NCBI RefSeq assembly: GCF_006351925.1
Contig: NZ_CP040924.1
Span: 552,501-616,500, forward strand
Reading direction: 5' to 3'
Length of the DNA stretch: 64,000 bases
From: Clostridium thermarum
Lineage (GTDB): Bacteria > Bacillota > Clostridia > Clostridiales > Clostridiaceae
Of the stretch, positions 1 through 8,005 are shown in pieces (the stretch's first letter is position 1; every line of letters starts with the position of its first letter). The position numbers and the translations under genes were made by a program. The notes under the pieces were generated by a model that saw only the letters and a list, made by a program, of their open reading frames with translations, ran no database searches and was not told the DNA's origin.

Positions 1-966
1 TGTAAGGCAAACTATTGTAATTATTGCAGCTGCAGCAAGAGCAATAAAGCTTCCAAGTACCTTGGGCTTTTTGAAATAGGCAATATACTTGATTCTCTTG
101 CTTATGTCTTTTTCACCATTCTGCATAGAAGTGGTGCAGGGGAGATAGTTATTTCGATTCAGGGCAGTTTTTAGAAGTACGGAGGCATAGGTCTTTCTGT
201 CAGAGTAGACTTCTAATACCCTGTAGTCACATAAAATCTCCATATCTCTTCTGAAGACCTTGAAACAGATCCACATTATAGGATTATACCAATAGATACA
301 AAGCAACAATGTACTAAGTACACTCCACAGGATATCCTTGTGCTTATAGTGCATGAGCTCGTGCATGAATACACTTTTCAGCTCCTGCTCAGTGTATCCT
401 TCAGGCAAGATTATCTCAGGCTTAAATAATCCCTTTAACAATGGGGTATCTCCACCTATTCTGATTTTGATATCAGAGCTTATACCCAACTCTTTTTTAC
501 ATTCTTCCAATACTGCATATACTGATGGATCTTCTGCAGGTATAAATCTTCTTGTCTTTTTGTGATATAACAGGTAAACCAAGGTACTGTAGGATAACAT
601 GATTAATGAACCGGTGCTCCATATCAGCAGAACATTATCCATAAGGGTTTTGCTGAAGGTGATTTGCTTATTTTGCTCTCCGATTACCACCTGTCCAGTA
701 ACGTAGGCTTCATTTTTCTGTAGGGTATTTTCTATGGGACCAATTGTTGACTTTTTGACAACTTCTATTTTTTTAACCTGTGGTACAGTATTTAGAACAC
801 TTACCCTACTTTCAGGCAGTACCGGTACCAAAAGTCTTAAGGCCAGTATGATCCAAAGCGCGAATTGCCATTTGGGAGAAATTCTAGTCTTTAGCAGGTT
901 CTTAATCCCTAAGATTATTAAGGCTGTTATAGAAGTAGCAACAGATATATTTATAAGAGTCTCCAT
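1..966 (-). CDS. BlaR1/MecR1-like M56 family membrane metallopeptidase, C-terminus off the window
   Basis: Sensor-protease partner of a BlaI repressor. In this family a membrane zinc protease senses a cell-wall signal and triggers repressor cleavage. Reading the minus strand from ATG 966 gives 322 codons with no stop before base 1, so the C-terminal end is missing. Visible are membrane segments near residues 3-20 and 25-45, a third near residue 105, the zinc motif HELMH (about bases 350-364) followed by a hydrophobic ILWSVLSTLLL stretch, and another membrane segment near the left edge. The start lies 4 bases after the stop of the BlaI gene, so the two are cotranscribed. The sensor domain, if any, is outside the window, so a beta-lactam ligand cannot be claimed. 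Family assignment is firm; the signal is unknown. Confidence 0.88.
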   Translation of the reverse strand, partial: METLINISVATSITALIILGIKNLLKTRISPKWQFALWIILALRLLVPVLPESRVSVLNTVPQVKKIEVVKKSTIGPIENTLQKNEAYVTGQVVIGEQNKQITFSKTLMDNVLLIWSTGSLIMLSYSTLVYLLYHKKTRRFIPAEDPSVYAVLEECKKELGISSDIKIRIGGDTPLLKGLFKPEIILPEGYTEQELKSVFMHELMHYKHKDILWSVLSTLLLCIYWYNPIMWICFKVFRRDMEILCDYRVLEVYSDRKTYASVLLKTALNRNNYLPCTTSMQNGEKDISKRIKYIAYFKKPKVLGSFIALAAAAIITIVCLT

Positions 967-970
967 GCTA

Positions 971-1348
971 TCACTGATCTCCTTCCATATTTTCAATTAT
1001 CTTTTTTAGTTCAGCAACTTCCTCTTTTGATAGGGTCTCCTGCTTTGCCAAGGTAGCCACCATAGTAGATATTGAACCGCCAAAAACTCTCTTGAGAAAG
1101 CTCCTGGTCTCTTCCAGCTTACATTCTTTTTCAGGAGCAAGTGCGTAGTATTTAAAGTTTGACGTTGAGGACTTATCCGCACCTATTGCTCCTTTTTCCA
1201 TAAGCCTTGTTACCATTGTCCTTATGGTAGTATAGCTCCATTTTGTGTCTTTTAGCTCCTCTGAAATCTGCTTTAGGGTTAAACTGTCATTTTTCCATAA
1301 GCACTCCATAACCTTCCATTCTGCTTCACTTATGTTATATTTACTCAT
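971..1348 (-). CDS. BlaI/MecI/CopY-family transcriptional repressor
   Basis: Dimeric winged-helix repressor of 125 residues, the normal family length. The N-terminus MSKYNISEAEWKVMECLW is the family signature, followed by the recognition helix region (WSYTTIRTMVTRLMEKG) and a C-terminal dimerisation part rich in charged residues (LSKEEVAELKKIIENMEGD), where BlaR1-type proteases normally cleave. ATG 1348 is chosen over the in-frame GTG at 1357 because AGAGGTGG sits directly in front of 1348 and the GTG lies inside that ribosome site. It is followed after 4 bases by its protease partner. Two TACA-N2-TGTA operators upstream point to autoregulation. No beta-lactamase gene is adjacent. Confidence 0.93.
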   Translation of the reverse strand: MSKYNISEAEWKVMECLWKNDSLTLKQISEELKDTKWSYTTIRTMVTRLMEKGAIGADKSSTSNFKYYALAPEKECKLEETRSFLKRVFGGSISTMVATLAKQETLSKEEVAELKKIIENMEGDQ

Positions 1349-1364
1349 TATATCCACCTCTGAT

Positions 1365-1419
1365 TACAAATGTAGTTGCGATATGATTTTAGTTTACACT
1401 TGTAGTCAAGAAATGTCAA
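1365..1419 (-). promoter_or_regulatory. BlaI-regulated promoter with two operators
   Basis: On the minus strand TTGACA (1414-1419) and TAAACT (1391-1396) are 17 bases apart. Two dyads with the BlaI/MecI core lie here: TACACTTGTA at 1395-1404, overlapping the -10 box, and TACAAATGTA at 1365-1374, just before the ribosome site. Their centres are 30 bp apart, about three helical turns. The core TACA-N2-TGTA is what BlaI/MecI proteins are known to bind; occupancy here is inference. Confidence 0.75.
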
Positions 1420-1512
1420 TGGATAATTTGAAAAAGAATATGCAAATAAAATAATATATTCCATGTTAAATAATTTTAGGAAATGTTATCATAAAAGTTA
1501 GAGGTGAAGAAT

Positions 1513-2310
1513 ATGAAGATTAGATTTGATTTGTTTCCGCAGGGCAAAACTAAAGCTCTGACCATGAGCTACGATGACGGACAGATTTTTGACAGAAAGC
1601 TTGTAAACATTTTTAACAAGTATGGAATAAAGGGTACCTTCCATTTGAATTCCGGTACTTTCGGCAGAGAACCCTTTATCAACGCCGAGGAAGTGGCAGA
1701 ACTTTATAAAGGACATGAAGTGTCAGTTCATACAGTGACTCATCCTTTTTTAGACTGCATTCCTGTGGAGGAAGTAGTGAAGGAAATAATTGAAGACAGA
1801 AAGAACCTTGAGACTTTGGTAGGTTATCCTATAAAAGGCATGTCCTATCCGTTTGGGGGTTTTAATGACAAAATAGTAGAAACCCTTAAGATTTTGGGAA
1901 TGGAATATTCCAGAACGGTGATTTCACATCATGACTTCAGAATGCCGGAAAACTTTTTAACATGGCCTGCTACCTGCCATCATAGTGATAATCTTATTGA
2001 AACAGGCAAGAGGTTTTTGGAATATGACTATAAGGGAAAGCTAAAATTAATGTATGTTTGGGGCCATAGTTTTGAGTTTGACAGAGAGAACAATTGGGAC
2101 TTAATTGAGGAGTTCTGCAGGCTCATGTCCGGCAGGGAAGACATATGGTATGCCACAAACATAGAGATAGTGAGATATGTTAAAGCCTTAAGGTCCTTGG
2201 AATTTTCAGCAAATGGAGAAATTGTCTATAATCCAAGTGCCATATCTGTATGGATAAATGTTGATGACAGAAGCGTAGAAATCAAAGGCGGAGAGATTAT
2301 CAGATTATAG
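1513..2310 (+). CDS. polysaccharide deacetylase (NodB fold) family protein
   Basis: Protein of 265 residues with the NodB-homology fold. The first motif is MSYDDG, with the catalytic-base/metal Asp pair and a Tyr in place of the usual Thr/Phe. The second motif is SVHTVTHP, with the two metal-binding His. A later YPFGGF stretch stands where motif 3 (RxPYG) would be. There is no signal peptide, so it should act in the cytoplasm, unlike peptidoglycan deacetylases. A role in removing acetyl groups from imported xylo-oligosaccharides would fit the GH10 xylanase gene 67 bases downstream, but this is inference from position. The start ATG 1513 follows AGAGGTG; a GTG at 1504 lies within that site. 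The C-terminal 50 residues look like a small beta domain. Confidence 0.8.
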   Translation: MKIRFDLFPQGKTKALTMSYDDGQIFDRKLVNIFNKYGIKGTFHLNSGTFGREPFINAEEVAELYKGHEVSVHTVTHPFLDCIPVEEVVKEIIEDRKNLETLVGYPIKGMSYPFGGFNDKIVETLKILGMEYSRTVISHHDFRMPENFLTWPATCHHSDNLIETGKRFLEYDYKGKLKLMYVWGHSFEFDRENNWDLIEEFCRLMSGREDIWYATNIEIVRYVKALRSLEFSANGEIVYNPSAISVWINVDDRSVEIKGGEIIRL

Positions 2311-2377
2311 TCATTCACAGCTTCCCGGGAAAAGCCACTTAAATTGTCCATTGTCAATTAGAAAGGAAGGTAGGGTT

Positions 2378-3376
2378 ATGCAAAAGATTCAATCATTAGC
2401 AGAGACTTATAAGAATTATTTCAAAATCGGTGCGGCAGTAACTGTAGAAGATTTACAGGGCCTGCATGGAGACCTGCTTAAAAGACATTTTAACAGTATC
2501 ACTGCTGAAAATGCCATGAAGTTTGGAGAGATTCATCCTAAAGAGGACTGGTATGACTTTGAAAAGGCTGACAAGATGAAAGAATTTGCCCTTAATAATA
2601 ATATGAAGATGAGAGGACATACCTTTGTATGGCACAATCAAACTTCTGACTGGGTATTTTTAGATAAGAACGGAAGAGAAGCCTCTAGGGAGTTAGTGCT
2701 GGAAAGATTAAAAGAACATGTAAAGGTTGTTTGTAATCGTTATAAGGACGTAGTATATGCCTGGGATGTAGTAAATGAGGCCATAGAAGATAAGTTAAAT
2801 GAGCAGTACAGGGACACAAAATGGAGGAGAATTCTAGGGGAGGACTACATTAAGACCGTCTTTGAAATCGTAAAGGCAGAGGACAGTGAAGCTGCTCTTA
2901 TCTATAATGACTACAACAATGAGATTCCCTATAAGATGGAAAAGACCTATAAGATGTTAAAGGAGTTAGTGGAAAAGGGAACCCCAATGGATGGGGTAGG
3001 CCTCCAGGCCCATTGGAATATTTGGGACAGAAATCTCATCGGTAATTTAAGAAAGGCCATAGAACGCTATGCATCCCTGGGACTTCAAATTCAGATAACA
3101 GAGATGGATGTATCTATGTTTGAATTTGAAGATAGGAGAAAGGATCTGGTTGAACCTACATCAGAAATGTTGTATCTCCAGGAAATGGTATATGATAATA
3201 TATTCTCTGTCTTCAGAGAGTATAAGGATGTCATTACTTCAGTGACCTTCTGGGGAGTAAGTGACAAGTATACCTGGAAGGACAATTTCCCGGTTCCCGG
3301 TAGAAAAGATTGGCCGCTGATTTTTGACGTTAAGAGTCAGCCTAAAGCTTCCTTTAATAGGATAGTGGATTTTTAG
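2378..3376 (+). CDS. intracellular GH10 endo-1,4-beta-xylanase
   Basis: A single-domain GH10 enzyme of 332 residues without signal peptide or carbohydrate-binding module, so it probably cuts short imported xylo-oligosaccharides in the cytoplasm. The acid/base Glu is E134 in WDVVNEAIED and the nucleophile is E242 in QITEMDVSM; HTFVWHNQ and NDYNNE are also present. Length equals a bare GH10 barrel. ATG 2378 is preferred because GGAAGG precedes it; the longer reading from 2351 runs through an untranslated repeat. It lies behind the deacetylase-like gene on the same strand and convergent with the large secreted xylanase. The intracellular/extracellular pair suggests stepwise xylan use. Confidence 0.95.
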   Translation: MQKIQSLAETYKNYFKIGAAVTVEDLQGLHGDLLKRHFNSITAENAMKFGEIHPKEDWYDFEKADKMKEFALNNNMKMRGHTFVWHNQTSDWVFLDKNGREASRELVLERLKEHVKVVCNRYKDVVYAWDVVNEAIEDKLNEQYRDTKWRRILGEDYIKTVFEIVKAEDSEAALIYNDYNNEIPYKMEKTYKMLKELVEKGTPMDGVGLQAHWNIWDRNLIGNLRKAIERYASLGLQIQITEMDVSMFEFEDRRKDLVEPTSEMLYLQEMVYDNIFSVFREYKDVITSVTFWGVSDKYTWKDNFPVPGRKDWPLIFDVKSQPKASFNRIVDF

Positions 3377-3506
3377 CAGGTAGTTTATAGAAAATACTTA
3401 TCACTGAAGACGCTTAATACGCTTAATACGCGGAATAATGCGGAAGGGATGTTATTTTTTTATTTTATTGTTTTGCCATTTTCTTATTAAGGGCGCCAGA
3501 CTCTAT

Positions 3507-3531
3507 AAAAAAGAGCTGACGCTCTTTTTTT
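3507..3531. terminator. bidirectional intrinsic terminator between convergent xylanase genes
   Basis: A stem of AAAAAAGAGC and GCTCTTTTTT around a TGAC loop, with T-runs on both strands, ends both the small GH10 gene (+) and the large one (-). Bases 3507-3545 read on the minus strand closely match 56202-56240. Confidence 0.8.
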
Positions 3532-3545
3532 AGCGACAGCCCCTG
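3507..3545 (-). repeat. dispersed terminator-type repeat, copy 1
   Basis: Read on the minus strand this is GGGGCTGTCGC, an A-rich stretch, then GAGCgtCAGCTC and a T-rich stretch. Copy 2 at 56202-56240 (+) differs at only a few positions over 39 bases. Both copies lie just downstream of a sugar-metabolism gene. Confidence 0.6.
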
Positions 3546-3561
3546 TATATTTTGGTATCTA

Positions 3562-6500
3562 TTAATTTAGTATGCTTTCTACGGTTCCTGGGGTTAACAC
3601 ACCTTCACCACCAAGAACTTTAACCTTACTGACTTTTGATATAACTGACTTTACAAAAGTCCTCTGAGAAGTTATATCCTTACTGTTTACCAGTATTATA
3701 GGTGCTTTCTCTCTGCCAGCCAAAGCTGATCCGCAGATTGCATCAGGATAATTGCTTCCAGTAGCAAGGTGAATAGTTGAGAAATCATATTCTGCAGCAA
3801 ACTTTTCCAAAACTGCTGAATTTGTAGCATATCTGTCGGTGCCTGCTATTCTTTCTGCTTTTGCTATACCTTTAACAGCAGCTTCTGAAATTACTCCGGT
3901 ACCACCAATTACATAAACCCTGCTGTTGTTATCCTTTATGAATTTTGCAGCTTCAGCAGTTAATTGGTTGCCAGCAGTAAGAAGGATTGGGCTTCCGGTG
4001 GCTGCTGCATAAGAAGATATTGAAAGTGCATCTGCATAGTCCTTGCCTGTAGCCAGGAATACTTGTTTCTTAACAGGCATCCTATTAGCGATTGCAAGGG
4101 CAGTAGCATATCTGTCGTTTCCGCTTATTCTTTCTACAGTAATGCCCATTGCCTTAATTGTATTTTCTACTTCTGTAGATATAGCTCCTAAACCGCCAAT
4201 GATATATACCTTCTTAGCAGCTAATCTAATTATTTCGGCCTCTGCGTTTGCATCAAGAGCCTTAGATGAAGTCAGAAGTACCGGTGCATTTAACTGCTTA
4301 GCAAATGGTGCTGCTGTCAATGCGTCAGCAAAATCATCGCCTCTTACAAGAACTACATTGTCAGCAGTAGTCCATCCTAACTGTGAAATTTTGATACTTG
4401 TTTCGTATCTGTTTGCACCGCCAAGACGTACTATAGCCTTTTCAGTTGGTGTATTAACATCTCCACCGCCTGTACCAGGTTCAGTTCCACCGCCTGTGCC
4501 AGGTTCAGTTCCACCGCCTGTACCAGGTTGAGTCCCACCGCCTGTACCAGGTTGAGTCCCACCGCCTGTGCCAGGTTCAGTTCCACCGCCTGTGCCAGGT
4601 TCAGTTTGATTAGCTACAAGCTGTAAGTTTCCCAAGCCTGAAGTACTTGACCAGGAATTACCGGATGGGTCACACCAAGTAACTACACTTACTCTTGAAC
4701 CGCTGTCATCTGCATTGTTAACTTGCAGATCAAAGCCTATAATAGTTCCGGCCTTAGGAGTTATAGCTGAAAGTGGTACAGCAGCTTCAACTATATATCC
4801 CTTATCAGTTATTTTCGTAGCGGACCTAAAGCCTTCCAGTGGTCCTGTGCTACCAAAGCTTTGCTGATTGTCATAGTTTACTCTGAGCTGGTAATCATCA
4901 GCTTCGTAATAAGCTGTCTTATTATTATTTTGATCCAAGAAAATCTCTATGGAATCCTGTTCATAATCATTTACATTTGCTTTATTTAGATGATCATCTT
5001 TAACCTCTGCTAATACATACAGCTCATTTTCATTCCACAGAGTTCTGAACTTGGCTGTTGCTCCAGAGTTACCTTGAACCCAAGTATTAGTTTCCAAGCT
5101 AGTTGCCTTATTCCATACAGAATCTATAGTTCCGTCTATAGTTGGAGTACCATATGCAGCGTTAGCCAGTAATGAAGGACCGGATAGAACTAAGTCACCA
5201 AAGTAAGCTGTATTTGTATCTTGTCTATTAGCGTAGTCATTCCATACTGCCTGTGAATCTACATTTCCGCTTCCCTTATCATCATTAACCCTGATATCAA
5301 AGCCAATAGTTTTTCCTAATTCCGGTGAATAGTCGGCAATAGGTATTACCTTATATACGGTATATCCATTAGCATCACGGCTGCATTCATCACGTTTAAC
5401 ATTTATATGTTCGTCATCTGACTGATAGCTGGTAGATCTATCTCCTTTTTTATCTATATATATATCTACACTATCCTTACTGTCAGGAGTAGCATCACTT
5501 ATATATGCTTTTATATAAAGATTTTGGCTGTCCCACATTGTCTGAACCTTTGCAGAAGCACCGTCTAGTCCAGAGGCAAAGATGTTAGCTGAAATAGGTT
5601 GGATTGTAGACCAGATAACGTCATCTGCATTTTTAGGACTTCCTTCTGCTGATTTTGCACTTTGTCTATCGATGTTAGCTTCTGAAGGATCTACAATAGC
5701 CCAGTATGCATCTTTAGCTTGAAGCCGTTTGTCAAATAACAATGGCACTTTATCGCCTCTCCAAGAATCTGCATCTGTTACTCCCCATATCATTACTACA
5801 TCGATATAGTCTTTTGTCTTTATAAAATCGAAGAATTGCTTGTACATTCTTGCTTGCTTAGCGTAGCTAGCGCTAGTTATTGGAGAATCTTCTATAGTAA
5901 GATCCAGTTCTGTAATCTGAATTTCAAGACCCAGTTCGGCTAACTTTTCTATAGAGGCTTTAACAGCATCCATGGAAGTATTTGTACTCATGTGCATCTG
6001 CATACCTATAGCATCGATAGGAGTACCAGCCTCAAGTAATTTCTTTACTACCTGATAGAATTTTTCGGTTTTTGCACCGTTGTTTTCTATATTGTAGTCA
6101 TTGATAACAAGCTTCATGTCCGGATCTGCTGCCCGGGCAGCCTCAAAGGCTACTTTGATATAATCGGGACCGGCAATCTGATACCATTTGGAGTTTCTAT
6201 AGTTGCCGTCATCACCGATTACTTCATTAACAACATCCCAGTAAATAATAGGATTGTTCTCACCGTACTTCTCTTTGAAATGCTTTAATACTGTTGTTAT
6301 ATGGGTTCTTTCCCTTTCCAGCAGCAGTTCTTTTGAAGCAGGCTTGGATGGATCATCAGGATCCTGGAAGAACCAATCAGGTATCTGTGAATGCCAAACT
6401 AAGGTATGACCTCTCATAGACATATTGTTTGCTATGGCATAATCTACAATTTTATCGGCATATTCAAAGGTAAAGTTGCCTTCTGTTCCTTGAAGTGCAT

Positions 6501-7779
6501 CCGGCTTCATATGATTACCGGGAACTATCATTGCATAATGCTTTCTAACAAGCTGTTCTGATAAGCTGCCTGCTGCAATGGTTTCAGGTACTACTGCACC
6601 GCCTATGGTGAAGTAATCTTTAAATACATCCTTTAAAGAAGGAATGTCTGTCTGAACTGGTAGTGGACCACTTCCGCCAATTTCAACCACTGATACATCA
6701 TCAACATAAAACTCCAAGTTCCCATTGGAAGATTCAACGTATAGATCCAATTGAGTCATGGCAGGGGTTGCATCCAATAAGGACATTTCTGTGTCGATAG
6801 TAGTCCAATAGCTATCGCTGATACCTACATTGGATTTTAAATTGATCCAGGATTGAGCACCGTCTATAGTCCTCTCAGTTGTAACGGAAACGGTTTTTAG
6901 ACCGGATTGTCCCGGTACAGCTTTTACCTTAAGTGAAACAGTGTAGGTACTGCCCAAATTAATTTTATCTATCAGGGAGACAGCAGGTCCGTTCCAGTTC
7001 TGAGTTCTTCCGGTAACCTTAAGACTGTACTCTCCGCTGGCAGCATCTTCTTTGGTGGCTTCAATCTGTGCTGTTCCTCTTCCATACCAACCGTCAGTAG
7101 TTCCATCCTCAAAGTTGGGATTAGATACTATATTGGTTCCAGCAGGAGGAGCATTTGGATTCCTGGGCACGGTTCCGCCATTATCTACCTTGCGGCCCGT
7201 TATAACTACATCGTCAACATAAAACTCCAATGCAGCATTTGGTGCTTCTACATATAGTGCCAGTGTAGTATAAGCATCATAGGCCGGGGTATAGGTACCT
7301 GTAATGGTTGTCCAAGATTCTTCGTTCACTGTGTTTTGGTAGGCTATAGTGTCATAGCTGTCAGAAGTTGCTGTGCTTTCTCTTCTAAGCATTGTCACTG
7401 TTATAAGCTGATTCGTATTTTCTGCCTGCTCTTCGGCCTGGCCTGGTACAACTCTTACCTTTAAAGATAAGTTATAGGTTGCACCTTTTAAGAGCTTTCC
7501 GTTCAAGTTTATTGATGGGCCATTCCATGCAGCGGTTCTTCCTGTAACCTTCATACTATGGTCTCCACTGGCAGCAGCCTCTGTAACTGCTGTCAACGTC
7601 ACAGGACCTCTGGGAGTCCAACCGGAGGTAGTACCATCTTCAAAGGTTTCATTGACAATTATGTCATCCTCAGTGGGGGTATCCGCTGAGACCCTTTGAA
7701 CAGGGGTAGTTGCCCAAATTCCGACAATCATGCAGGCAGACATTACATAGCTAAGGATTTTTGAAACTTTTCTCTTCAT
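3562..7779 (-). CDS. secreted modular xylanase CBM22-CBM22-GH10-CBM9-CBM9-(PGTGGGT)6-CWB2x3
   Basis: Very large (1405-residue) cell-surface xylanase. A signal peptide ends near residue 32 (VQRVSA). Two CBM22 modules follow (about 40-195 and 215-370), then GH10 (about 385-700; acid/base Glu in YWDVVNEVIG, nucleophile in QITELDLTI), two CBM9-type modules (about 720-880 and 885-1055), a linker of six 8-residue units, and three cell-wall-binding-2 repeats marked by NRYETS, DRYATA and DRYATN. The order CBM22-GH10-CBM9 is known from thermophilic xylanases that end in SLH domains; here CWB2 repeats take that place, so it is probably held by wall polymers. AAGGAGGG precedes the start. It is divergent from the two-component genes. 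A TGTAAA-CA-TTTAC dyad lies upstream. Confidence 0.95.
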   Translation of the reverse strand: MKRKVSKILSYVMSACMIVGIWATTPVQRVSADTPTEDDIIVNETFEDGTTSGWTPRGPVTLTAVTEAAASGDHSMKVTGRTAAWNGPSINLNGKLLKGATYNLSLKVRVVPGQAEEQAENTNQLITVTMLRRESTATSDSYDTIAYQNTVNEESWTTITGTYTPAYDAYTTLALYVEAPNAALEFYVDDVVITGRKVDNGGTVPRNPNAPPAGTNIVSNPNFEDGTTDGWYGRGTAQIEATKEDAASGEYSLKVTGRTQNWNGPAVSLIDKINLGSTYTVSLKVKAVPGQSGLKTVSVTTERTIDGAQSWINLKSNVGISDSYWTTIDTEMSLLDATPAMTQLDLYVESSNGNLEFYVDDVSVVEIGGSGPLPVQTDIPSLKDVFKDYFTIGGAVVPETIAAGSLSEQLVRKHYAMIVPGNHMKPDALQGTEGNFTFEYADKIVDYAIANNMSMRGHTLVWHSQIPDWFFQDPDDPSKPASKELLLERERTHITTVLKHFKEKYGENNPIIYWDVVNEVIGDDGNYRNSKWYQIAGPDYIKVAFEAARAADPDMKLVINDYNIENNGAKTEKFYQVVKKLLEAGTPIDAIGMQMHMSTNTSMDAVKASIEKLAELGLEIQITELDLTIEDSPITSASYAKQARMYKQFFDFIKTKDYIDVVMIWGVTDADSWRGDKVPLLFDKRLQAKDAYWAIVDPSEANIDRQSAKSAEGSPKNADDVIWSTIQPISANIFASGLDGASAKVQTMWDSQNLYIKAYISDATPDSKDSVDIYIDKKGDRSTSYQSDDEHINVKRDECSRDANGYTVYKVIPIADYSPELGKTIGFDIRVNDDKGSGNVDSQAVWNDYANRQDTNTAYFGDLVLSGPSLLANAAYGTPTIDGTIDSVWNKATSLETNTWVQGNSGATAKFRTLWNENELYVLAEVKDDHLNKANVNDYEQDSIEIFLDQNNNKTAYYEADDYQLRVNYDNQQSFGSTGPLEGFRSATKITDKGYIVEAAVPLSAITPKAGTIIGFDLQVNNADDSGSRVSVVTWCDPSGNSWSSTSGLGNLQLVANQTEPGTGGGTEPGTGGGTQPGTGGGTQPGTGGGTEPGTGGGTEPGTGGGDVNTPTEKAIVRLGGANRYETSIKISQLGWTTADNVVLVRGDDFADALTAAPFAKQLNAPVLLTSSKALDANAEAEIIRLAAKKVYIIGGLGAISTEVENTIKAMGITVERISGNDRYATALAIANRMPVKKQVFLATGKDYADALSISSYAAATGSPILLTAGNQLTAEAAKFIKDNNSRVYVIGGTGVISEAAVKGIAKAERIAGTDRYATNSAVLEKFAAEYDFSTIHLATGSNYPDAICGSALAGREKAPIILVNSKDITSQRTFVKSVISKVSKVKVLGGEGVLTPGTVESILN
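4465..4608 (-). repeat. six tandem 24-bp units encoding the PGTGGGT linker
   Basis: Exact 24-base periodicity inside the large xylanase gene. The units differ only in Glu/Gln (TEPGTGGG or TQPGTGGG) and in a wobble base. They form a flexible linker between the CBM9 modules and the wall-binding repeats. Such in-frame repeats can change copy number by slippage. Confidence 0.9.
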
Positions 7780-7806
7780 ATTTCCCTCCTTGATATGATT
7801 GTTTTA

Positions 7807-7818
7807 GTAAATGTTTAC
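7807..7818. promoter_or_regulatory. possible CcpA/cre-like operator upstream of the large xylanase
   Basis: GTAAATGTTTAC is a dyad with 5-base arms, 28 bases before the start codon. On the minus strand ATGTAAACATTTACT differs from the cre consensus WTGNAANCGNWNNCW only at the central G. Carbon catabolite control is inferred. Confidence 0.4.
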
Positions 7819-8005
7819 ATCATGATTTTATCATTTTTGTCGGAACGTAAGTATTCAGTAAACTAAATATCTACCCCCTATAAATTTAACTTCTTTTGGA
7901 AATATATAATTACTGACAATTAAAACCTATATTGTAAAACATTTATGCTGGGTGGTAAAATTATCATAGGTCAGGTAATAGATTGGTGATGGGGGAGATG
8001 TTTCA

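Noticed and set aside
4043-4531. 162-residue plus-strand ORF ending in PPPVPGSV repeats
   Set aside because: Antisense shadow of the CWB2 and linker region of the large xylanase; no ribosome site.
4465-4608. Regular short repeats that could suggest a CRISPR array
   Set aside because: The 24-bp units are contiguous without spacers and encode an in-frame protein linker.
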